Below, one piece after another: positions 34,329 to 43,300 of a DNA stretch of 64,000 nucleotides. This DNA comes from JAFGMQ01 sp036733345 (lineage in GTDB: Bacteria > Desulfobacterota > DSM-4660 > Desulfatiglandales > Desulfatiglandaceae). The position numbers and the translations under genes were made by a program. The stretch's first letter is position 1. Each line of letters begins with the position of its first letter. Location: the NCBI GenBank assembly GCA_036733345.1, contig DAINAR010000003.1, positions 1-64,000 of the forward strand. Direction: 5' to 3'. The notes under the pieces were generated by a model. That model ran no database searches. It worked only from the letters and a program-made list of their open reading frames with translations, and was not told the DNA's origin.

Positions 34329-35516
34329 TCAACCCGCCAATATAGATAACATTTTTTCAATACGCTCATGGATTGCTTCGTCTGTCCATGAAAGTTTTAT
34401 CTGCATTGAAATAGCTCTGCTTATAATACCATCTGACTGTGGAAGCGATATATTTACATAGTCCGGCAATTCTTTAAGCAGGCTGACAGAAATCTTAGAA
34501 GCGGATTTTAGATTCCTGATATGATCCCATTTTTTTATATAATGCCAGTTATTGTCATACCAATAAAAGCATGAGTCAACACCTGCATTTGTTAGAGAAC
34601 CGGCAACCTCTCTGGCCCTTTTTTCATCGGGTAAAAGGAATGAAAGGAAAGTTGCAGAGTCTCCTCCTTCATCGGGAATTGTTCGGAAGGTGATTTCCGG
34701 TGATTTTTCAAGGGCCCTTTTAATGATTGATTTGTTTTTACGCTGTTTTGTTAAAATAAAATCAAGCTTTCTCAGCTGAGCCAGACCCACTGCCGCATTT
34801 AACTCGCTGATTCTGAAATTTGAACCGATAATGGCATGGCCCTCAAGACCCCTGTCATTACCCACATGATCATGCCCATGATCGGCATAGGCATCGGCTG
34901 TTTTATAAAGTTCCTGTGACTTGGTTACTATCGCACCGCCCTCTCCACAGGTGATAGTTTTTACTGGATCAAAAGAAAAACAACCCATCTGGCCGAAGGT
35001 ACCTAAAAATTTACCTTCGAATGTGGCACCGATTGCCTGGCATGCATCTTCTATAAGAACAAGCCCCCTTTTTTCACAAAGGTCACGTATCTCTTTTATG
35101 CGAGCCATTGCTCCGCACATATGAACAGGCAATACGGCCTTTGTCCGGGGAGTAATTGCTGTCTCAATACCTTGAGGGTCAAGGCACAATGTTTCATCGA
35201 TTTCGGCAAATACAGGTATTGCGCCGGTATGTAAGACGGCTTCGACCGTTGCTACAAAAGTAAAGGGAGGAACAATAACCTCATCTCCGGCTCCAATCCC
35301 GCATGAAGCAAGGGCAGTATAAAGGGCAGTGGTACCGCTGGAACAAAGGTGGCAGTATCCTGCTCCGATACGCTCAGCTAATTCTTTTTCAAAGGTTTTC
35401 GCCTTCCAGTTTCCCTTTCGTACCTGATCAAAACCATAGCGGAACAGGACTCCTGTATCAAGGACATCTTGAACTTCCTTTCTTTCCTCCTCACCAAATA
35501 TTTCAAAGCCTGGCAT
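34329..35516 (-). CDS. kdnA: 8-amino-3,8-dideoxy-manno-octulosonate aminotransferase
   Basis: A 395-residue DegT/DnrJ/EryC1-type PLP enzyme. The PLP lysine is K186 in FSFDPVKTITCGEGGAIV. From memory it follows the Shewanella KdnA sequence closely along its length: MPGFEIFGEEERKEV, FAEIDETLC, LVLIEDACQAIG, DHGHDHVG, NFRISELNAAVGLAQLRKLD, CFYWYDNNWHYIKKW. KdnA makes Kdo8N, an LPS core sugar that replaces Kdo. AGGAGG lies about nine bases before the ATG. It is co-oriented with kdnB. The other LPS genes are not in the window. Confidence 0.85.
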   Translation of the reverse strand: MPGFEIFGEEERKEVQDVLDTGVLFRYGFDQVRKGNWKAKTFEKELAERIGAGYCHLCSSGTTALYTALASCGIGAGDEVIVPPFTFVATVEAVLHTGAIPVFAEIDETLCLDPQGIETAITPRTKAVLPVHMCGAMARIKEIRDLCEKRGLVLIEDACQAIGATFEGKFLGTFGQMGCFSFDPVKTITCGEGGAIVTKSQELYKTADAYADHGHDHVGNDRGLEGHAIIGSNFRISELNAAVGLAQLRKLDFILTKQRKNKSIIKRALEKSPEITFRTIPDEGGDSATFLSFLLPDEKRAREVAGSLTNAGVDSCFYWYDNNWHYIKKWDHIRNLKSASKISVSLLKELPDYVNISLPQSDGIISRAISMQIKLSWTDEAIHERIEKMLSILAG

Positions 35517-35696
35517 ATGTAAATTCCTCCTGAAAATATTAGTTCTTTATAAAGGGCATTTTTGTAAGATTATTCTTCTATCAGTTATGCTTTATTTATA
35601 GGGAAGCTGAACTGACCTCATTTTGTAGTGAATAATAGAAAAAAACTTATAATAAATCATCTTTAAAAAATACATATGGAACATAAGGATTGATAC

Positions 35697-37274
35697 CTAC
35701 TTGTAATGTTTTGGATTTACGTCATGTTTTTTGACCTTGTATCCAAAAATACGTTCAGTCGTCTTAAGGGCTATAGCAGCCTGTCTTATATTACCCCTGC
35801 TGCTTTTCAGGGCGTCAATGAGCAAATCTTTTTCGAATCTATCAACGGCATCGACAAATGACTGGGTCTGTTGAGTGCCTGTATCCTGAGCCGTTTGAAG
35901 TGTGGGAGGTAAATGGTAGCTGTGAATTACCTGATCATCACAAAGCAAGACTGCCCTTTCCATACAGTTTTCAAGTTCCCTGACATTACCCGGCCAGTGG
36001 TACTGAGTTAATGCGTCAATTGCGGGCGTTGAAATCCTTTTAATATCTTTGTTGTACTCGCGTGAATATTTTTCCAGGAAATAGTCTGCCAGCAAAAGAA
36101 GGTCAGCCTCTCTTTCCCTTAAAGGAGGAAGGTATATTGGGTATACGTTCAGACGATAAAAAAGGTCCTCTCGAAAAAGTCCGGAATCAACCGCCTTAGC
36201 CAGGTCCTGATTTGAAGCTGCAATAAGGCGGATATTGACTTGCATGGTTGTGGTCCCGCCTAATCTCTCAAGTTCTCTTTCCTGAAGTATCCTGAGCAGC
36301 TTTCCCTGGCTTTCAAGGGCAAGCGAACCGATTTCATCTAAAAAGATAGAACCTCCATTGGCCAGTTCAAACTTGCCTGCCTTTTGACGGCTGGCACCTG
36401 TAAATGCCCCCTTTTCATAACCGAACAGTTCCGCTTCGACCAGATTAGCCGGTAATGCTGCACAGTTAATTTTTATCAATGGCTTGTCTGAGCGCAGGCT
36501 GTTAAAGTGAATAGCATTGGCAACGAGTTCCTTGCCTGTTCCGCTTTCTCCAAGAAGGAGGACATTGGCATTGCTTTTGGCCACCTGTGTTATCAGGTAG
36601 AACACCTCCTGCATCTTTCGGCTGTTGCCAATAATATTAGTGAAGCTGTATTTTTTATCGAGTGTTTTTTTTAGCCGCATATTTTCCTGCCTTAGTTGTT
36701 CCGTTTCTCTGTTCAACTTCTCCAGCAGGGATACCTTCTGAGCAATCAGGCCGCTGATTACTGTTAACAGTCTAACATCTTCATCCAAAGGGCTGTCACT
36801 GTCAAAGACACGGTCAACACTGAGAGTACCGATTACTCTTCGGCCTTCCTTTATGGGCACACATATAAATGAAATTTTTGATTTATCTATCTGGCTCCTG
36901 GCCCCTGTCTTATCAAGAAAAAGCGGTTCAGCATCAATATGTGGAACAACCATTGATCTTCCCGATTCAATAACTCGTCCTGTAATGCCTTCACCTAATT
37001 TGTATCTGCCCCTTGTTTTCTCTTTTTGTGAAATACCATGAGCGAGCTCAATATGGGTCTCGGATGCATCACGGTTTAATAGGGTAATGGATCCACGTTT
37101 CATGCCGAGAAGTTCTGATAACATGTCGAGGATTTTATAAAGGGATTTTCTCATGTCAAGGGTGGCATGAATAGCCTTTGTTATTTCGTAAAGGCATGCA
37201 ATTCTATCCGGTCCGGATTTATTACTTTTTCCAGTCGTAATTTTTCTTTGATTTTTCATATCCTTTTTACCCAT
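35697..37274 (-). CDS. NifA-like sigma-54 enhancer-binding regulator
   Basis: A 525-residue activator with an N-terminal GAF domain (about 25-185), an AAA+ domain (about 213-440) with Walker A LLLGESGTGKEL, the sigma-54 contact loop GAFTGA, Walker B GGSIFLDEIGS and WPGNVRELENCMERAV, and a C-terminal Fis-type HTH (NIRQAAIALKTTERIFGYKV). Organisation and sequence are NifA-like, but no nif genes are nearby. It is divergent from glnA, which has a sigma-54 promoter, so control of the glutamine gene run is likely. The start is uncertain: ATG 37274 has no ribosome binding site, and ATG 37259 has AAGGA too close. Confidence 0.88.
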   Translation of the reverse strand: MGKKDMKNQRKITTGKSNKSGPDRIACLYEITKAIHATLDMRKSLYKILDMLSELLGMKRGSITLLNRDASETHIELAHGISQKEKTRGRYKLGEGITGRVIESGRSMVVPHIDAEPLFLDKTGARSQIDKSKISFICVPIKEGRRVIGTLSVDRVFDSDSPLDEDVRLLTVISGLIAQKVSLLEKLNRETEQLRQENMRLKKTLDKKYSFTNIIGNSRKMQEVFYLITQVAKSNANVLLLGESGTGKELVANAIHFNSLRSDKPLIKINCAALPANLVEAELFGYEKGAFTGASRQKAGKFELANGGSIFLDEIGSLALESQGKLLRILQERELERLGGTTTMQVNIRLIAASNQDLAKAVDSGLFREDLFYRLNVYPIYLPPLREREADLLLLADYFLEKYSREYNKDIKRISTPAIDALTQYHWPGNVRELENCMERAVLLCDDQVIHSYHLPPTLQTAQDTGTQQTQSFVDAVDRFEKDLLIDALKSSRGNIRQAAIALKTTERIFGYKVKKHDVNPKHYK

Positions 37275-37373
37275 TAGGAGTTATAGTGCCTCTTATATGT
37301 CTGTATACCTATTTTGCCCATGGTTAAAGGCTGAATAGCTTAGCTTATGAACAACGGAGATATTGTTGTTTTC

Positions 37374-37397
37374 AGCATAGAAGATATGCAAAATGCT
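37374..37397. promoter_or_regulatory. Candidate upstream activator site
   Basis: CAGCAT/ATGCT arms (AGCAT 37374-37378, ATGCT 37393-37397) are 14 bp apart and embedded in TTTTC and AAAAG. The centre lies about 175 bp upstream of the predicted glnA transcript start, a usual distance for enhancer-binding proteins. It does not match the TGT-N10-ACA NifA consensus. The 332-bp spacer 37275-37606 otherwise holds only the sigma-54 promoter. Confidence 0.3.
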
Positions 37398-37534
37398 AAA
37401 AGCCTTTCTGATATTTACATTTTTGTCATTAATATATATACATTACTACAATATTGTAAATTAAATTTTTACTCCGCCAGGTATAAAAAAAGCAACCTAT
37501 TGATAAAAGGCTATAATAAGGCTTTTTGATAATC

Positions 37535-37550
37535 TGGCATCATAATTGCT
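37535..37550 (+). promoter_or_regulatory. Sigma-54 promoter of glnA
   Basis: TGGCATCATAATTGCT has GG at 37536-37537 (-24) and GC at 37548-37549 (-12) with exactly ten bases between, matching TGGCAC-N5-TTGCW. The predicted start is near 37561, 46 bp before the glnA ATG. The divergent NifA-like gene encodes the expected type of activator. Confidence 0.8.
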
Positions 37551-37606
37551 TTTGTAGAGATTATCGAGTTCATTTAATAAAAATATTTTCTTTTGGAGGA
37601 AGACAA

Positions 37607-38935
37607 ATGATATGTCGAACTATTGAGGATGTTAAAAAAGTCGTTAATGATAAAAAAATCAGCTTTATACAGTTCTGGTTTACTGATGTACTGGGCTATC
37701 TGAAAAGTTTCGCTGTCACGCCATCGGAACTGGAGGAGGGTTTGACAGAAGGAATGGGTTTTGATGGTTCATCCATTGAAGGATTTGCGAGGATCCATGA
37801 AAGCGATATGATCGCAAAGCCTGATCCAACCACATTTGAGATGGTACCCTGGAGAAATAATGAGCGCCCTGTAGGAAGAATGTTCTGCGATATTCTTAAT
37901 CCGGACGGCAGTCCTTATGAGGGAGACCCGCGCTATGTGTTCAAGCGGCTTCTGAAGCAGGTAGCTGAAAAAGGATACACTTTTTATTTGGGGCCGGAGC
38001 TTGAATATTTCTATTTCAAAGATTCAAAATGCACTGAGGTCCTTGATATGGCAGGCTATTTTGATTCACGCCCCATAGATATGGGCGGAAACCTGCGGAG
38101 AGAGACAATATTCGCATTGCAGGACATGGGTATTCAGGTCGAGTACAGCCATCACGAAGTTGCCCCAAGTCAGCATGAGATTGACCTTCGCTATGATGAG
38201 GGACTCAGGATGGCTGATAAAACAATGACATATCGTGTGGTTGTAAAGGAAATAGCAAGGCAGAACGGTGTGTATGCCACCTTTATGCCTAAGCCTATTT
38301 TCGGCCAGAACGGCAGTGGAATGCATGTCCATCAGTCATTATTCAAGGGAGATAGAAACGCATTCTATGATCCTGGTGATAAATATCAGCTGTCAGAAAT
38401 AGCCAGGTATTACATAGCCGGCTTGATGCGCCATGCTCCGGAGATTACAGCTGTGACAAATCAGTGGGTGAACTCCTACAAACGTTTGGTACCTGGCTAT
38501 GAGGCCCCTGTATATGTGTCATGGGCAAGGAGAAACCGCTCTGCCATGATCAGAGTGCCTATGTATAAGCCAGGAAAAGAAAAGGCGACCAGGGTTGAAT
38601 TTCGTTCTCCTGATCCTTCCTGCAATCCGTATCTTGCATTTGCTGTAATGCTGGGTGCAGGACTTGAGGGTATAGAAAAAAAATACGATTTGACAGACCC
38701 TATTGAAGAAGACATCTATGAAATGAAGCCTTCAGAGAGAAAGGCACATGGAATTAAGGATTTGCCGGGCAATCTCTATGCCGCAATCCTTGAAACAGAG
38801 AAAAGTGAACTGGTCAAAAAGGTCTTAGGAGATCATGTCTTCAATAAATTCATTGAAAACAAAAAGATCGAGTGGGATACGTACAGGGTTCATGTAAGCC
38901 GGTTCGAACTTGATAAATATTTACCCGTTTTATAG
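37607..38935 (+). CDS. glnA: Glutamine synthetase, type I (GSI-alpha-like)
   Basis: A 442-residue GlnA that makes glutamine from glutamate and ammonia. Seen: FDGSSIEGFARIHESDM, GPELEYFYF (metal ligands), EVAPSQHEID, FGQNGSGMHVHQSL and RVEFRSPDPSCNPYLAFA. The C-terminal half matches the Bacillus-type GSI-alpha (DLPGNLYAAILETE, KKIEWDTYRVHV) and lacks the NLYDLPPEE adenylylation site of enteric enzymes. The frame is open 27 codons farther upstream, but that extension would include the sigma-54 promoter; ATG 37607 has GGAGGA seven bases upstream. It is first in a nine-gene plus-strand run. Confidence 0.97.
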   Translation: MICRTIEDVKKVVNDKKISFIQFWFTDVLGYLKSFAVTPSELEEGLTEGMGFDGSSIEGFARIHESDMIAKPDPTTFEMVPWRNNERPVGRMFCDILNPDGSPYEGDPRYVFKRLLKQVAEKGYTFYLGPELEYFYFKDSKCTEVLDMAGYFDSRPIDMGGNLRRETIFALQDMGIQVEYSHHEVAPSQHEIDLRYDEGLRMADKTMTYRVVVKEIARQNGVYATFMPKPIFGQNGSGMHVHQSLFKGDRNAFYDPGDKYQLSEIARYYIAGLMRHAPEITAVTNQWVNSYKRLVPGYEAPVYVSWARRNRSAMIRVPMYKPGKEKATRVEFRSPDPSCNPYLAFAVMLGAGLEGIEKKYDLTDPIEEDIYEMKPSERKAHGIKDLPGNLYAAILETEKSELVKKVLGDHVFNKFIENKKIEWDTYRVHVSRFELDKYLPVL

Positions 38936-38958
38936 GCACAGGTATTTTAGTATTTGAA

Positions 38959-38986
38959 TAGCTGACCGGTATATGCCGGTCAGCTA
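38959..38986 (+). promoter_or_regulatory. 11-bp stem-loop after glnA
   Basis: TAGCTGACCGG (38959-38969) pairs perfectly with CCGGTCAGCTA (38976-38986) around TATATG. The following bases (TTTAGCAG) lack a long T-run, so it may be a partial terminator or a 3'-end stabiliser that makes glnA mRNA more abundant than the downstream genes. Confidence 0.65.
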
Positions 38987-39061
38987 TTTAGCAGGCTGAT
39001 TAATAACATCAATTATAACTTGAACATTTAACAACTCAACAACAGGGAGAAAAAGAGAAAA

Positions 39062-40294
39062 ATGAAAGACGAGGCAACAACCATTGTAGGCCAGAACCTC
39101 TTTGGCTTCCAGGCGGCCTTGCAGGAGGCCGGCTCAAGTCTGGAGGAATATCTTGATAAATATTATCTCAACAACTGGATGGGGGAAACACTGTATGCAG
39201 CCATGGCAATAAGGACAACCTTTGTCAATGCCATGCAGCAGTTTCTGGCGGATGAAGGGTTGTTCAACCTTGAACGGGTACAGATGAGCCCTATGACCGA
39301 CCCATTGGCCCATGATGTGGAGCATGTACCGAATATTCATTACAAAGGCCAGCTTTATGTTACGACTCACAGCATGATTTATTCAAAGTTCCTTGCATGT
39401 TTTAATCCCAGGATAAAGGGAGTTTTTGTTGATTCACCCAACATAAGGCTCGAAATCGAAAGCCCTGACAGGATTCAGAGGGGAAAGTACCTTGTGGATT
39501 TCAGCCAGATGGATGTGGAAGTAAGAAGAAACAGAGGCATAGATCTGGAAACCTATTTGAGTAAACCGGACAGAGTAAAGGCCATTCTGAGAGAGGATAT
39601 GGAAAAGGGGCTGGATCTGTTTGAGCGTTTAATCATCAATTCCATGACAAGGATTTTGGAGAAGAATAAGGACGAATTAAAGGCCCTTGGTGTAACCATT
39701 GAAGTGCCTGAACAACCTTTCCCTCGTTTTTTGTGTGACAGGGCAAAGGAGAAGTATGGCCGGGATTATGAAGTAAAGGCAGGAGAAGAGACAGACAAAC
39801 AGTTTTTCTGGATTACCGGGATATTGAGGGAGAATTATGATCTTATATACCCATATCTGAAGTCGGATGGAAAGGTCTCTCCGTCTGAGATAACCTCTGA
39901 TATGATATACAACTATGACCTTTGTGCAAAGAGCATTATCAGGGATACAGGGAAGCAGACCTCTACACTGGAGATTTTGTCTGGCGCTGTCAGGGAATGG
40001 CTTCATGAGGCAATAGTGGAGAGGCTGCTTGACAATGGGATAATTCCTTGCAGCCCTGTTTTCAGTGATGGAAATATCACAAACATTGATGAACTCGGAG
40101 GCTACGGTCCTTTTCTGATGATGACCGCAAAAAGAGATGCTCAGGCAAGGTCTCTGTTTCCTGAAACTTATGGTGGAGGAGTAGGTGTTGAGAGAACTCT
40201 TTATGCTATCCTCCGCGGACCGGTACTTGATAAAATCGATAATATCACCTGTTTCGGTAAAAATCCCGATAGCCATCAGCTATACCTGTTTTAA
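39062..40294 (+). CDS. Asx-tRNA-synthetase-like class II protein, candidate asparagine synthetase
   Basis: A 410-residue protein that contains only a class II catalytic core related to Asn/Asp-tRNA synthetases; the N-terminal anticodon-binding domain is missing. Seen: HYKGQLYVTTHSMIYSKFL (like the AspRS active-site strand), NIRLEIE (R129, motif 2-like), YLVDFSQMDVEV and the motif 3 GGGVGVERTLYAI (about 371-383). Archaeal AsnRS-related enzymes of this type make asparagine from Asp and ammonia; the same activity is inferred here. It lies between glnA and gltB, 126 bp after glnA and 41 bp before gltB, a nitrogen-assimilation context. The charged insertion in the middle is unusual. Confidence 0.75.
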   Translation: MKDEATTIVGQNLFGFQAALQEAGSSLEEYLDKYYLNNWMGETLYAAMAIRTTFVNAMQQFLADEGLFNLERVQMSPMTDPLAHDVEHVPNIHYKGQLYVTTHSMIYSKFLACFNPRIKGVFVDSPNIRLEIESPDRIQRGKYLVDFSQMDVEVRRNRGIDLETYLSKPDRVKAILREDMEKGLDLFERLIINSMTRILEKNKDELKALGVTIEVPEQPFPRFLCDRAKEKYGRDYEVKAGEETDKQFFWITGILRENYDLIYPYLKSDGKVSPSEITSDMIYNYDLCAKSIIRDTGKQTSTLEILSGAVREWLHEAIVERLLDNGIIPCSPVFSDGNITNIDELGGYGPFLMMTAKRDAQARSLFPETYGGGVGVERTLYAILRGPVLDKIDNITCFGKNPDSHQLYLF

Positions 40295-40335
40295 ACGAGA
40301 AATATAGAAAAAATAGACCAGAAAGGTTAAGACCT

Positions 40336-43300
40336 GTGAAGGGCCTATATGACAAAAAATTTGAGCATGATGCTTGCGGGGTCGGATTTGTAGTCAATAT
40401 TGAAGGCACCAAAAGCCATGCCATTGTGGAAAAGGGGATTGAAGTCCTTAAGAACCTGGAACACCGCGGTGCTATAGGCGCTGATATGAATACAGGTGAC
40501 GGTGCCGGTATCCTGTTTCAGATCCCTGATGCTTTTTTCAGGCGCGAAGGCGAGATGCTGGGCTATCATTTGCCGGAGACTGGATGCTACGGAATCGGTA
40601 TGATTTTTATGCACCGTTCATCGAATCTGGCTGAAAAATGCCGTGCCATCATAGAAAAGACTATAAATGAGGAGGGCCTCGGGTTTATTGGCTGGCGAAA
40701 TGTCCCTGTTGACGAAGGAGCGATTGCCGGTCAGGCAAAAGACAGGCAGCCGATCATTCTTCAATGCCTTATTGACGGAAAGGGCCTGAAATGGGCAGGT
40801 CTTGAACGCAGGCTTTTTATTGTCCGCAGAGAGATTGAAAGGCTGGTATCAAGTACAACAGGAAATGAGATCCCTTTCTATATCCCAAGCATGTCCTGCA
40901 GAACTATTGTCTATAAGGGGCTCTTCACTGCTACACAGTTGCCGCTTTTTTACAGGGACCTGAATGACCCTGATGTTACAAGTTCACTTGCCGTTGTCCA
41001 CCAAAGATACAGCACAAATACTTTTCCTTCGTGGGAACTTGCCCAGCCTTTCAGGTATCTTGCTCATAACGGGGAAATAAACACCCTGCGGGGCAATCTA
41101 AACCTGATAAGATCGCGTGAGTCATGCCTTAAATCGGATCTGTTTGGAGATGAAATAGGAAAAGTCCTCCCTGTTATAAATGAAACAGGAAGCGATTCTT
41201 CATGTCTGGATAATGTCCTGGAATTACTTGTAAACGCAGGGCGGTCTCTCCCCCACTCGATGCTGATGCTTGTACCCGAGGCATGGGGAGATAAATACCC
41301 GATGGGGCATGATCAGCGCGGGTTCTTTGAGTACCATGCAGGGCTTATGGAGCCCTGGGACGGACCGGCGGCGATAGCCTTTTCCAATGGAGATCAGGTA
41401 GGCGCAATGCTTGACAGAAACGGCTTGAGGCCTGCCCGTTATACAATGACAAAATCAGGCTTTATGGTTTTTGCCTCTGAAGCTGGTGTGCTGGATATTC
41501 CTCCTTCCGATGTGGTCGAAAAGGGTGCTTTGCGGCCGGGTCAGTTGATTCTGGTTGATCTTGACAAGAAACGCGTGATTAAAAACTCTGAAATAAAGAC
41601 AATATGTGCCAGACAACAGCCTTATCGCAGATGGGTCGAGGAAAATAGAATTACACTGAGGGGATTTTACGGTGATGTGGCCTCTATTAAACCTGATCTT
41701 GATAGAATTTTATTCATGCAGAAGATGTTCGGATATACCAGGGAAGACCTTGAGATGATCCTTGGCCCGATGGCCTTAAACGGATATGAACCGGTCGGTT
41801 CAATGGGCGCTGATACGCCTCTGGCTGTTTTGTCTGAAAGAAATCAACTGTTATATTCCTACTTCAAGCAGCTTTTCGCACAGGTTACCAATCCTCCTAT
41901 TGACCCGGTGCGTGAGGAGCTTGTCATGTCATTAATGACCTTTATCGGCAATCCAGGTAATATACTTTCCGAGGTACCGCGGAACAGCCGCCTGATAAAA
42001 CTGAGGCACCCGATACTTGCAAACGAAGACCTGGTTCGCCTAAGGGACATGAATGTGCATGAATTCCGATCCGCGACCATGGCCCTCGGTTTTCCTGCCG
42101 GAGGTTCCGGCAGATATCTGGCCTCAGCTATTGATCAGCTTTGCAGGACGAGCGAAGAAAACCTAAGAAAGGGTTGCAGGATACTTATTCTGAGCGACCG
42201 CGGTCTTGCTGGCAGCCTTACGCCTATTCCTGCCCTGCTTGCCGTATCTGCAATCAACCAGCACCTGCTTAAAAAAGGCATGAGAACAAAGGCCGGACTT
42301 ATAATTGAAACCGGTGAGGCCAGAGAAGTTATGCATATGGCAATGCTTCTTGGTTTCGGTGCTACTGCGGTAAATCCTTACCTTGCATTCGAAACTATAG
42401 CAGAGATGGTTTTAAAAGATGAACTCAAACAAGGCATAGGTATTGCTGAAGCCCTTGAGAATTATATCAGAGCCCTTTGCAAGGGGCTTTTAAAAATCAT
42501 GTCCAAAATGGGGATATCTACCCTACGGAGCTACAGGAGTGCGCAGGTTTTTGAGGCGGTGGGGCTTGGCAGGGATTTGGTTGACAAGTACTTCCCGGGG
42601 ACATCCTCACGCATAGGAGGGATAGGCCTTAATGAAATCGCAGCGGAGGCGAATGCAAGGCATGAGAGTGCACACAATAAAATTCACGGCACACATGAAA
42701 TCCTGCCGAGCGGGGGTCATTACAGATATCGGAGGGATGGAGAAAGGCATCTGTGGTCTCCGGGATCAATCACCCTGCTTCAGAAGGCGACAAGGAATAA
42801 TGATTACAGCCTGTATAGTGAGTATGCCGGGCTGATCAACAACCAGGCTAAAGCCCTTTATACCCTTCGCGGCATGTTCAGGTTCAGGAATACAAAGCCT
42901 GTCCCTGTTGACGAAGTTGAACCAGCATCGGAGATAGTAAAGAGATTTGTAACAGGCGCCATGTCATTTGGCTCCATAAGCAGGGAGGCTCATGAGACTA
43001 TTGCTATCGCCATGAACCGCATAGGAGCTAAGAGCAACAGCGGCGAGGGCGGGGAGGATTCAGCCCGTTACAAACCCCTGCCGAACGGCGACAGACGGTC
43101 AAGTGCAGTTAAACAGGTTGCGAGCGGCAGATTCGGTGTTACCACAGAATACCTGGTTAATGCCAGGGAACTTCAGATAAAGATCGCACAGGGAGCCAAG
43201 CCAGGAGAAGGAGGTCAACTGCCCGGACACAAAGTAAACGAGGAAATTGCGAAGGTGCGTCATTCTACACCTGGAGTGACACTTATTTCGCCTCCCCCTC

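Noticed and set aside
37526..37606. Extended N-terminus for GlnA
   Set aside because: It would include the sigma-54 promoter and the Shine-Dalgarno sequence within the coding region, and the added residues have no GlnA similarity.
39677..40276. A 199-codon minus-strand frame under the Asx-synthetase-like gene
   Set aside because: Antisense shadow of a conserved coding region; no recognisable motifs.
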